From contig JAHZCF010000117.1 of the NCBI GenBank assembly GCA_019423005.1, positions 1-8,258 on the forward strand: a stretch of 8,258 nucleotides of DNA. The letters run 5' to 3'. The DNA is from Haemophilus sp. Lineage in GTDB: Bacteria; Pseudomonadota; Gammaproteobacteria; Enterobacterales; Pasteurellaceae. The position numbers were made by a program, and so were the translations under genes. This document shows positions 1-7,283 of the stretch, one piece after another. Position 1 is the stretch's first letter. The number at the start of each line of letters is the position of its first letter. The notes beneath the pieces were generated by a model that was given only the letters and a program-made list of their open reading frames with translations, was not told the origin of the DNA and made no database searches.

Positions 1-2
1 AG

Positions 3-1328
3 TTAGTTGAGCATCAAAAATACGATGACTATAAAAGCAGCATTTCAAACCTTGCCCTTGCTCGTGGTTATCTTGACGGAAAATTCCAAATTTCTCGCTT
101 AGAAATCAGCCCTGAAACCCATGAAGCATGGTGGCGTATGCTGTTTGATAGTGGCGTGCGTTATCATTACGGCAACATCACATTCAACCATTCCCAAATT
201 CGCGAAGACTATTTGCAAAATATGCTCAACATTAAATCGGGCGATCCTTATTTAGTCAGCGATTTATCTGAATTAACTAACGATTTTTCTTCTACCAACT
301 GGTTTAGCTCAGTGCTTTTACAGCCTCATGTCCGCGAAGAAGAAAAATTAGTGGATATCGAACTGTTGCTTTATCCACGCAAGAAAAACGCAATGGAGCT
401 CGGGGTCGGTTTTGCAACCGATACGGGCCCTCATGTCCAAATTGGTTGGACAAAACCTTGGATCAATAGCCGAGGCCATAGTTTCCGTACAAATCTTTAC
501 GTCTCTGCACCAAAACAAAACTTTGAAGCCACCTATAAAATGCCATTGCTGAAAAATCCATTAAATTATTATTATGAATTTTCAACCGGTTATGAAAAAG
601 AAAATAAAAACGATACGGATACCAAAGCCCTCACTTTCGCTGCATTACGCTATTGGAATAATAGCGAGGGTTGGCAATATTTTGCGGGTCTTCGTGTCCG
701 TTATGACAGCTACACACAAGCTGATTTCACCGATAAAACCTTCCTGGTTTATCCAACTGGGGGCTTTAACCGTACCCGTTTAAGAGGTGGCCAATTCCCA
801 ACATGGGGAGATACCCAAAAAATCACGGTTGATTTAGGGAATAAGCTTTGGATGTCAGAAGCCAATTTCTTTAAAATTCAAGCTTCCACAGCGTGGATTC
901 GTACTTATGCCGAAAATCACCGTTTTATTACCCGTGCAGAAATTGGTTATTTAAATACCGCGGATATTCGTAAAATTCCACCGGCATTACGTTTCTTTGC
1001 GGGGGGCGATCGCAGTGTGCGAGGTTATGGCTACAAGAAAATCTCACCGAAAAATAAAGATGGAAAATTAGTCGGCGGCTCTCGCTTAGTAACAGGTAGC
1101 CTTGAATATCAATATCAAGTTTACCCAAATTGGTGGGGAGCAGTATTTGCGGATACAGGCTTAGCCGCAGATGCTTACAAAGCAAATGAGTTACGCTACG
1201 GCGCAGGTTTCGGTGTACGTTGGGCATCGCCAGTTGGCGCCATCAAATTTGATATTGCAACGCCAATTCGAGATAAAGATAACAGCAAAAACATTCAATT
1301 TTACATTGGCTTAGGGGCTGAAATTTAG
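3..1328 (+). CDS. tamA: TamA, outer-membrane barrel of the TAM complex (5' part missing)
   Basis: C-terminal 441 residues of TamA, an Omp85/BamA-superfamily outer-membrane protein that works with TamB in outer-membrane protein assembly and envelope lipid transport. The frame is open from the left edge, so the start, signal peptide and first POTRA lie outside. A methionine codon at 138 is internal, not a start, because the reading frame upstream of it is also TamA-like. Order seen: the end of POTRA2 (to about base 135), POTRA3 (about 156-370), then a 16-strand-type barrel. The Omp85 lid-loop signature GGDRSVRGY is at 1002-1028. The last residues, QFYIGLGAEI, closely match the end of E. coli TamA as I remember it, which likewise lacks a terminal Phe. 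Full-length TamA is about 577 residues, so about a quarter is missing. tamB follows 9 bases downstream. Identity is very secure; truncation is only by the window edge. Confidence 0.95.
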   Translation, partial: LVEHQKYDDYKSSISNLALARGYLDGKFQISRLEISPETHEAWWRMLFDSGVRYHYGNITFNHSQIREDYLQNMLNIKSGDPYLVSDLSELTNDFSSTNWFSSVLLQPHVREEEKLVDIELLLYPRKKNAMELGVGFATDTGPHVQIGWTKPWINSRGHSFRTNLYVSAPKQNFEATYKMPLLKNPLNYYYEFSTGYEKENKNDTDTKALTFAALRYWNNSEGWQYFAGLRVRYDSYTQADFTDKTFLVYPTGGFNRTRLRGGQFPTWGDTQKITVDLGNKLWMSEANFFKIQASTAWIRTYAENHRFITRAEIGYLNTADIRKIPPALRFFAGGDRSVRGYGYKKISPKNKDGKLVGGSRLVTGSLEYQYQVYPNWWGAVFADTGLAADAYKANELRYGAGFGVRWASPVGAIKFDIATPIRDKDNSKNIQFYIGLGAEI

Positions 1329-1330
1329 GG
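1327..1330 (+). promoter_or_regulatory. Shine-Dalgarno site that decides the tamB start
   Basis: AGGG overlaps the last two bases of the tamA stop codon (TAG, 1326-1328). Two in-frame ATG codons follow, at 1332 and 1338. The site is 1 base from the first and 7 bases from the second, so the second is the better-placed start. The choice changes the protein by only two residues (MTMSEQ or MSEQ). Confidence 0.55.
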
Positions 1331-1337
1331 TATGACT

Positions 1338-4300
1338 ATGTCTGAACAAGAAAAACAACCAGATAACCAAACCACACAACCCGTTAAAAAGAAAAAGACC
1401 TGCCGTAAAATTTTATGTGTCGGAAGTGCGGTCATTTTTGTCCCTGTTTTAGGCTTAGTCACAGCGCTTTCTTTTGATAGTGGACAACGTGCACTTATTC
1501 AACTCGCCGATAAAATGCTCGATAGCTTATCTATTGAGCAAGTCAGCGGTGGCTTACAAGATGGTTTAGTCTTAGAAAATTTACGTTTTCAAACAACCGG
1601 CGTAGATATGGCACTCCCTAAAACGCGATTACAACTGAATTTAGCTCGTTTACTTTCGGGTGATATTATTGTTGATGATCTCAGCTTAACGCAGCCGAAA
1701 ATTGCCATTGATACCAGTGTCATGCCACCTTCTGAAGAGAAACAAACGGAAAGTGGTCCAATGGAAAAAATCCATTTACCGGTTTCTGTGCAAGTAAAAA
1801 ATGTCGCGATTACTGACTTTGATATGAAACTCGATCAAAGCAATATTACGTTTTCGTCTTTTCAAAGTGCGATCAGTTTAAACAATGAATCTGGCCTTAC
1901 CCTTGAGCCTACCACGCTTTCAGATGTGCTTTTCTCAACGGTCACCCAAACTCAACCGAATCCCCCTCAGCCCGAGAAAAAAGAACCCGCTAAACCTGTT
2001 GATTGGGCGCAAATTGAGCAAACACTCACACCGGCTTTTTTAGGTAATTTAAATACGGTGAACTTGCCTTTTGATATGCACATTCCAAGTGTTTTGGGTA
2101 CAAACTGGCAATATCAATCGCTTAATGAAAAAGGCGAAGAAACCAAAAAAATCACGGTGCCTAAAGTGGAATTACAAGCGGATGCCACCGATCATTTAGT
2201 GAAATTACAAAAACTCGACATTGACAGCTCTCTTGGTACACTTTCGAGCCAAGGACAACTTCAACTCAATAACGAGTTCCCGGTTGATCTCACATTAAAA
2301 TCGGATCTCCAAGCCTTTAAATCAAAAGATAAAACTATTCTACCTGCTAGCAAAGTTGATCTCAATGTATCGGGTTCATTGAAAAAAACGACCGCACTTT
2401 CGTTAACCACACAGGGTGTGCTTGATGCCACCTTAACGGGTGACGTGAAACTAGCCGAAGATAAAATGCCATTAAATCTGCAGTTAAAAGCGAAAAAAGG
2501 TCAATACGCTTTTGCAGATAGCCTTGCACCGCTCAAAATTAACGATGTCGATATCAAGCTCACGGGCGATTTGTTGAATTATCATGCAGAGGTTGTCGGT
2601 GGTGTGGGCGGTATGGATCATATCCCTCACACCCATATTGATTTGAATGCAGACGGTAAACTCTATGAAGTTACCCTCAACGAATTAAAACTTGCTGCCC
2701 TAGATGGTACGGCACGTTTAACGGGCTACTCAAACTGGAAAGATGGCGCGCAATGGGATGTAACTGCTGATTTAAACAAAATGAACATTCGCCCTTATGT
2801 GCCGGCCATGCCAGCCGTATTATCAGGCAAAGTGAGCTCAAAAGGTTCCGCTGATTCCAATCATTGGAAAGTAGATGTGCCAGCCGTGGATTTAACGGGT
2901 AGTCTCTCTTCTCGCCCATTAAGCTTAAAAGGAAGTGCCTTTTTAAGTAATGAAACCTTATTAAACATTCCTGATTTATTGCTGAACTATGGCGAAAACC
3001 GCATTGCGGCAAAAGGTATATTAGGTGATAAATCAAACCTAAATTTAGATATCAACGCACCAAGCTTGCGTGGTCTGTGGCAAGATTTAGCGGGCTCCGT
3101 GGTCGGCAGAGCACAGATCTTAGGCAAACTTACTGCACCAACCATTAATACTGATTTAACCGTACAAGGCCTGCACTTCCAAGGGTTAGACTTATCTAAA
3201 GCCGTAATTAAAGGTAATGTTGTGAGTGAACCGCAAGTGAAAGGTGAACTTAACGTCAAAGCGGAAAACTTCCGCTATGGCGACAGCATTAAATTGCATA
3301 ATATTGATTTGAATGCATCGGGTGATGAAAAACATCATACGCTTAACTTAAAATCCAAAGGTGAACCTGTTGCAGCTGATTTACAAATCACCGGTAATTT
3401 TGACCGCACTTCTCAGCAGTGGAAAGGTAATTTAAGCCAAGTGGGCCTAAGCTCACCTATCGGTGATTTTAAAGTAAACCAAACCATTCCGGTGACTTAT
3501 GATAATAAAAAAATCCAAGCCACCATTGGTTCACACTGCTGGATTAACCAAGACTTAGATCTGTGTTTCCCTCAACAATTTACAGCAGGGAAAAACGGCG
3601 AAGTCCCTTTTGAGCTTAAACGCATTAATTTAGATTTAGTGAATAAATTGATGGGACAAGACACGCTCAAAGGCCAGTTACAAAGCCGAGGTAAAGTGGC
3701 ATGGTTCACAGATAAACCGTTACAACTGAATGTGGCAGTGGAAGGTAATAACATTGGTCTAGCACAAAAATTAGACTACCGTACCTTTAAGCTAGATATT
3801 CCTAAATTAAGTGTGAATGCTGATATTCAAAATAACAATTTAACCTTGAAATCTGACATTAACGTTCAAAATCAAGGTCGAATCGGCACAGACTTAAAAA
3901 TTAATGATTTAAGTAAAGGCCGTCAATTAGGCGGTACCTTTACCATTGGAGGTTTACGCTTATCTTTAGCCAATCAACTTTTCTCTAGCGGGGAAAGCCT
4001 AGATGGTGAAGTGGTCTCACGCTTAAGTTTTGGTGGTAATTTAGAAAAACCATTATTAAATGGCAATTTCGATATTCGAAATGTGAAAACAAAACTGAAA
4101 AGCCTGCCTTTTGATGTGACTGATGGCCAAGTCGCAATTCGCTTTAATGGCACCTCTTCAACCTTAAATGGTCATGTTCAAACACCTGATAGCAAACTCA
4201 ACATCAACGGACAAGCTAACTGGGCTCACATGGATAACTGGACGGCAGAAGTTAGAGCGCAAGCAGATAATTTCAAAGTTGATATTCCATCCATGGCGAA

Positions 4301-5231
4301 ATTAAAAGTCAGCCCAAATGTGGTTGTCAAAGCCTCACCAAAACTCTTAGATTTGAGTGGTAATGTGGATATTCCATGGGCAAGAATTGCTATTGAAAGC
4401 TTACCGGACAATGCTGAACCAGTGAGTGAAGATGAAGTCATTTTAAATGGCCCAAGAAAAAGTAAAGAAGAACTCATTAATCGCCAATTTGCTTCAGAAA
4501 CTAAATCGGGCATGCAAATTCAATCTGATTTAAAAATTAAAATCGGTGATGATGTGCATTTAGATGCCTATGGTTTAAAAACCAATTTGAATGGCTTACT
4601 TTCTGTGAAACAGGATAAAGGCAAATTAGGATTATTCGGTCAAATTAACCTGAAAAATGGTCGTTATGCTTCTTTTGGACAGGATTTATTAATTCGTAAA
4701 GGACAAATCAGCTTCGCTGGTTTACCTTCACAACCGATGTTAAATATTGAGGCAATTCGTAACCCTGAAGCCATGGAAGACAGTAAAGTGACCGCAGGGG
4801 TAAAAGTGATTGGTATGGCATCTAGCCCACAAGTCACGATTTTCTCTGACCCAGCCAAATCTCAAGACCAGGCACTTTCTTATTTATTAACCGGTCGCTC
4901 ATTAGAAAACAGCGGTGAAGCAGGATCTAGTGGTTCTGTGGGCGCGGCATTACTTGGCTTAGGTTTAGCGAAAAGTGGTAAAGTCGTCGGCGGTATTGGC
5001 GAAGCCTTTGGTATTCAAGACTTAAACTTAGGCACTGCCGGTGTTGGGGATAGCTCGAAAGTACAAGTTAGTGGTAATATTGGTAAACGCTTACAAGTGA
5101 AATACGGTGTAGGATTGTTTGATGGATTAGCCGAAGTGACCTTGCGTTACCGCTTAATGCCACAGCTTTATTTTCAATCGGTTTCCAGCACAAACCAAGT
5201 TTTTGATTTATTGTATCAATTTGAATTTTAG
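1338..5231 (+). CDS. tamB: TamB, inner-membrane-anchored subunit of the TAM complex
   Basis: TamB (AsmA-like/DUF490 family) bridges the inner membrane and TamA; family members form a long periplasmic beta groove thought to carry lipids and assist outer-membrane protein assembly. The protein is 1297 residues (E. coli TamB is 1259). Order: a basic cytoplasmic tail (1-24), one signal-anchor helix (about 25-46), then more than 1200 residues of amphipathic beta repeats. A Pro/Lys/Glu-rich linker lies at about 204-221. A Cys pair, CX8C, lies at 734 and 743. The conserved C-terminal TamB domain covers roughly the last 340 residues, with GIQDLNLGTAGVGDS and the terminal motif DLLYQFEF, as in E. coli. 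The start at 1338 is preferred for ribosome-site spacing; 1332 is the alternative. It lies 9 bases after tamA and 8 before ppx, so it is probably one operon. Three uptake words lie inside it. Confidence 0.96.
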   Translation: MSEQEKQPDNQTTQPVKKKKTCRKILCVGSAVIFVPVLGLVTALSFDSGQRALIQLADKMLDSLSIEQVSGGLQDGLVLENLRFQTTGVDMALPKTRLQLNLARLLSGDIIVDDLSLTQPKIAIDTSVMPPSEEKQTESGPMEKIHLPVSVQVKNVAITDFDMKLDQSNITFSSFQSAISLNNESGLTLEPTTLSDVLFSTVTQTQPNPPQPEKKEPAKPVDWAQIEQTLTPAFLGNLNTVNLPFDMHIPSVLGTNWQYQSLNEKGEETKKITVPKVELQADATDHLVKLQKLDIDSSLGTLSSQGQLQLNNEFPVDLTLKSDLQAFKSKDKTILPASKVDLNVSGSLKKTTALSLTTQGVLDATLTGDVKLAEDKMPLNLQLKAKKGQYAFADSLAPLKINDVDIKLTGDLLNYHAEVVGGVGGMDHIPHTHIDLNADGKLYEVTLNELKLAALDGTARLTGYSNWKDGAQWDVTADLNKMNIRPYVPAMPAVLSGKVSSKGSADSNHWKVDVPAVDLTGSLSSRPLSLKGSAFLSNETLLNIPDLLLNYGENRIAAKGILGDKSNLNLDINAPSLRGLWQDLAGSVVGRAQILGKLTAPTINTDLTVQGLHFQGLDLSKAVIKGNVVSEPQVKGELNVKAENFRYGDSIKLHNIDLNASGDEKHHTLNLKSKGEPVAADLQITGNFDRTSQQWKGNLSQVGLSSPIGDFKVNQTIPVTYDNKKIQATIGSHCWINQDLDLCFPQQFTAGKNGEVPFELKRINLDLVNKLMGQDTLKGQLQSRGKVAWFTDKPLQLNVAVEGNNIGLAQKLDYRTFKLDIPKLSVNADIQNNNLTLKSDINVQNQGRIGTDLKINDLSKGRQLGGTFTIGGLRLSLANQLFSSGESLDGEVVSRLSFGGNLEKPLLNGNFDIRNVKTKLKSLPFDVTDGQVAIRFNGTSSTLNGHVQTPDSKLNINGQANWAHMDNWTAEVRAQADNFKVDIPSMAKLKVSPNVVVKASPKLLDLSGNVDIPWARIAIESLPDNAEPVSEDEVILNGPRKSKEELINRQFASETKSGMQIQSDLKIKIGDDVHLDAYGLKTNLNGLLSVKQDKGKLGLFGQINLKNGRYASFGQDLLIRKGQISFAGLPSQPMLNIEAIRNPEAMEDSKVTAGVKVIGMASSPQVTIFSDPAKSQDQALSYLLTGRSLENSGEAGSSGSVGAALLGLGLAKSGKVVGGIGEAFGIQDLNLGTAGVGDSSKVQVSGNIGKRLQVKYGVGLFDGLAEVTLRYRLMPQLYFQSVSSTNQVFDLLYQFEF
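1424..1432 (+). repeat. DNA uptake signal sequence, Haemophilus type
   Basis: Perfect AAGTGCGGT followed by CATTTTTG, matching the extended uptake consensus with its A/T-rich tail. It lies in the tamB membrane-anchor codons and reads as Ser-Ala-Val-Ile-Phe. Confidence 0.9.
2391..2399 (-). repeat. DNA uptake signal sequence, Haemophilus type
   Basis: Perfect ACCGCACTT on the plus strand, so AAGTGCGGT on the minus strand, with a T-rich tail (CGTTTTTTT). It lies inside tamB. Confidence 0.88.
3403..3411 (-). repeat. DNA uptake signal sequence, Haemophilus type
   Basis: Perfect 9-base word on the minus strand with tail CAAAATT. It lies inside tamB and encodes Asp-Arg-Thr-Ser in that frame. Confidence 0.87.
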
Positions 5232-5235
5232 GAAA
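5230..5235 (+). promoter_or_regulatory. ppx ribosome-binding site overlapping the tamB stop
   Basis: AGGAAA begins within the tamB stop codon (TAG, 5229-5231) and sits 4 bases before the ppx ATG at 5240, or 6 bases if only AGGA is counted. A second AGGA at 5235-5238 is too close to the ATG to be the main site. The overlap suggests that ribosomes finishing tamB help start ppx. Confidence 0.55.
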
Positions 5236-5239
5236 GGAC

Positions 5240-6784
5240 ATGCATAACGACAAGCAACTGGCTCAACTCGCAGAACCTCATCACCGAGGTGAAGCCCGGG
5301 AGATTGCCGCCATTGATTTAGGCTCAAACAGCTTCCACATGATTGTGGCGCGTATTATCAATGGCTCAATCCAGGTGCTTTCTCGTTTAAAACAAAAAGT
5401 GAGGCTCGCCGACGGCTTAGACGAGCACAATGTATTAAGCCAAGAAGCCATTGAGCGCGGTGTAAATTGCCTTGCGCTTTTTGCTGAACGCTTACAAGGT
5501 TTTGCCCCAGAAGATGTAAATGTGGTGGGCACTTATACCTTACGAAGAGCGGTCAATAATGACGAGTTTTTACGTCAGGCTGCTGCCGTTTTTCCTTATC
5601 CGATTAATATCATCAGCGGTCAAACGGAAGCCAAAACCATTTATGCGGGCGTTTGCCACACTCAACCCGAAAGCGGACGTAAACTGGTCATCGATATTGG
5701 TGGTGGCTCGACCGAAATGATCATCGGTGACGATTTCACCCCCTTAGTAGCGGAAAGTCGTCACATGGGCTGTGTGAGCTTTGCCAAAAAATTCTTCCCG
5801 AATGGCGAAATTTCCAAAGAAAACTTCGAGCAAGCTCGCCAAAGTGCGGTCAATAAAATTGAAGATTTAAGCTGGGAATATCGCAAGCTCGGATGGCAAT
5901 CAGTGTTAGGTTCGTCAGGCACCATCAAAACCGTCTATCAAGTGATTACCGCAACCCTTGATCCGAACGGCATCATCACGGCTGAACGCTTACAAAATTT
6001 AATTGAACGAACCTTACAAGCTTCCCATTTTGAAGAGCTCAACATAGCAGGATTAAACCCAGATCGTGTGGATGTCTTTGTGCCAGGCTTAGCCATTTTA
6101 AGCGCTGTTTTTGATGTTTTTGGCTTAGAAAATATGCGCTATTCTGACGGCGCTTTGCGTGAAGGGGTGATCTACAGCTTAGAAAAAAACTTCCAAGTTT
6201 CAGACATCCGTACTCGTACCGCATTAGGACTGGCCGAACAATTTAACTTAGATTTGGCGCAGGCTGATCGCGTAGCCAATAGTGCGAAAACCTTGATTGA
6301 TCAATCCCCCCATTGGCAAAAGCCTCATCTTGCTGATGAAATGAAAAATCTGTTGATTTGGGCAGCTCGTTTATTGGAAGTCGGCATTGTGATCAATCAT
6401 CGCAATGTACAAAAACATTCCGCTTATATTCTGCAAAATATGGAATTACCGGGTTTTGATCGCGAGCAGCAACGCTTATTGGTGAATTTAGTTCGTTATC
6501 ACACAGGTGCATTTAAAAAGAATGATTTACCGATTTTTGCTCGTTATGCGGATGAAGATGTCCTTGCTTTACTTCTTCTTTTACGCATTTCGGTGATTTT
6601 GAATAAATCTCGCCAGGCGACAGATAGCACCGATAAAATTAATCTCAGAATTGACCGCTCTTTACAGACTTGGGAACTGACTTTTGAGAAACATTACTTA
6701 GATAACAATCCGTTAGTATGGAATGAATTGCGCTTAGAAAGCAATTTACTCAAAGATTTAGAACTCAGTTTGATTTTTAACTGA
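5240..6784 (+). CDS. ppx: Exopolyphosphatase / guanosine pentaphosphatase (Ppx/GppA family)
   Basis: Cytoplasmic enzyme that trims terminal phosphate from inorganic polyphosphate; relatives convert pppGpp to ppGpp. The 514-residue length equals E. coli Ppx (513). The N-terminal actin-like ATPase fold shows phosphate-1 motif DLGSNSFHM (26-34), the candidate catalytic Glu130 in ISGQTEAK, phosphate-2 motif DIGGGSTEM (152-160), and the adenosine-type motif GSSGT (224-228). SDGALREGV (302-310) closes the catalytic part. The C-terminal HD-like domain has HSAYIL (393-398) and RYHTGAF (419-425). All expected motifs are intact. It begins 8 bases after tamB and has no visible promoter of its own, so it is probably transcribed with tamAB. 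A hairpin terminator follows the stop codon. Ppx and GppA share these motifs. Length and C-terminal domain favour Ppx, but sequence reading alone does not settle substrate preference. Confidence 0.93.
   Translation: MHNDKQLAQLAEPHHRGEAREIAAIDLGSNSFHMIVARIINGSIQVLSRLKQKVRLADGLDEHNVLSQEAIERGVNCLALFAERLQGFAPEDVNVVGTYTLRRAVNNDEFLRQAAAVFPYPINIISGQTEAKTIYAGVCHTQPESGRKLVIDIGGGSTEMIIGDDFTPLVAESRHMGCVSFAKKFFPNGEISKENFEQARQSAVNKIEDLSWEYRKLGWQSVLGSSGTIKTVYQVITATLDPNGIITAERLQNLIERTLQASHFEELNIAGLNPDRVDVFVPGLAILSAVFDVFGLENMRYSDGALREGVIYSLEKNFQVSDIRTRTALGLAEQFNLDLAQADRVANSAKTLIDQSPHWQKPHLADEMKNLLIWAARLLEVGIVINHRNVQKHSAYILQNMELPGFDREQQRLLVNLVRYHTGAFKKNDLPIFARYADEDVLALLLLLRISVILNKSRQATDSTDKINLRIDRSLQTWELTFEKHYLDNNPLVWNELRLESNLLKDLELSLIFN
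5842..5850 (+). repeat. DNA uptake signal sequence, Haemophilus type
   Basis: Perfect AAGTGCGGT followed by CAATAAAATT, inside ppx; it reads as Ser-Ala-Val-Asn in the ppx frame. Confidence 0.88.
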
Positions 6785-6787
6785 TAG

Positions 6788-6815
6788 AATAGGGGCTTTC
6801 GTACCCTTATTTTTT
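6788..6815 (+). terminator. Rho-independent terminator after ppx
   Basis: AATAGGGG (6788-6795) pairs with CCCTTATT (6804-6811) around an 8-base loop, followed by a T-run ending at 6815. One pair is a G-U wobble (6792/6807), which exists only in the plus-strand transcript; on the minus strand it becomes an A-C mismatch, and no T-run follows. It should therefore act mainly on the tamAB-ppx transcript, whose last stop codon is 4 bases upstream. It overlaps the 3' end of the convergent PRD gene. Confidence 0.65.
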
Positions 6816-7172
6816 ATCTTGCTCCAACAACAAGCTATAAATATTGGCAAGATAATAGCTCTGCTCGGCTTCTGGAATATCTTGCGGAATAAAAGAAAGC
6901 AAATCGTGGTGAATTTCCAAAACATCAGGGAAAATGACCGCACTTTGCATTTCATCATAAAAAGGTTGATGAAGTGGGGAAACACAACCGCCTCGTTTTA
7001 AGCGAGCAAGGCTGTTGGCAATATGCAATAAGAGTGTGATGACAGTCGGAATGGACACATCAATGCGCCAATGATGTTCTAGGCGACTTTGCAAAGTCAG
7101 AATAATATCAATAACGTCCTGATCAATCTGACCGCGAATTTTCCAACGGGTTAATTGTTTGAGTAACGACAT
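6807..7172 (-). CDS. Stand-alone PRD (PTS regulation domain) protein
   Basis: A 121-residue protein that I read as a single PRD, the helical domain through which phosphotransferase-system proteins phosphorylate and control sugar-operon antiterminators and activators. The main evidence is the helix around HIANSLARLKRGG (50-62), matching the PRD pattern of a His followed by Arg about 7 residues later and then a glycine. The C-terminal helix AEQSYYLANIYSLL resembles the second PRD helix, normally E..YL..H, but Ile occupies the His position, so only His50 looks phosphorylatable. There is no RNA-binding or helix-turn-helix domain before it, so it cannot bind nucleic acid in the usual way. Small single-PRD proteins are known in enterobacteria and enterococci near sugar-acid operons; none is visible here. 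GAGGA lies a few bases before the ATG. It is convergent with ppx and divergent from yqaB. Target and PTS partner are unknown. Confidence 0.72.
   Translation of the reverse strand: MSLLKQLTRWKIRGQIDQDVIDIILTLQSRLEHHWRIDVSIPTVITLLLHIANSLARLKRGGCVSPLHQPFYDEMQSAVIFPDVLEIHHDLLSFIPQDIPEAEQSYYLANIYSLLLEQDKK
6937..6945 (-). repeat. DNA uptake signal sequence, Haemophilus type
   Basis: Perfect word on the minus strand followed by CATTTTCC. It lies in the PRD gene on its coding strand and reads as Ser-Ala-Val-Ile-Phe (residues 77-81). Confidence 0.88.
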
Positions 7173-7209
7173 AACATTCCTCTTTGAGATAGGATAACTT
7201 TACCGCTAT

Positions 7210-7239
7210 TTCATAAAATTACCAGTGCACAGATCACAA
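7210..7239 (-). promoter_or_regulatory. Possible promoter of the PRD gene in the divergent intergenic region
   Basis: On the minus strand TTGTGA (7234-7239) and TATGAA (7210-7215) are 18 bases apart. Each matches four of six sigma-70 consensus bases. A start near 7203 would give a leader of about 30 bases before the PRD ATG. The whole intergenic space is 111 bases (7173-7283) and must hold signals for both divergent genes. On the plus strand TAAAAT (7214-7219) matches five of six -10 bases for yqaB but has no good -35 partner. Weak evidence throughout. Confidence 0.28.
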
Positions 7240-7283
7240 AATTGAAACAAAGTGAAAAAATTTACTAACTAGGAAAGCAATAA

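Noticed and set aside
574..783. Plus-strand out-of-frame reading frames within tamA (574-783) and ppx (5520-5720)
   Set aside because: They are shadows of the real frames; their translations have no recognisable domain.
2677..3036. Antisense open frame of 119 codons inside tamB, and shorter antisense frames elsewhere in tamB and at 928-1227, 5281-5532, 6039-6224 and 7873-8112
   Set aside because: All lie opposite genes with clear family identity. They lack convincing ribosome sites and their translations look like no protein family.
6758..7001. Other reading frames overlapping the PRD gene (6758-6985 minus, 6819-7001 plus)
   Set aside because: The 121-codon minus-strand frame has the PRD-like motif and a proper ribosome site; these frames have neither and are rich in unlikely residue runs.
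7223..7240. Possible CRP site around TTTGTGATCTGTGCACTG on the minus strand
   Set aside because: The left half-site TGTGA is perfect, but at the required 6-base spacing the right half has no match to TCACA.
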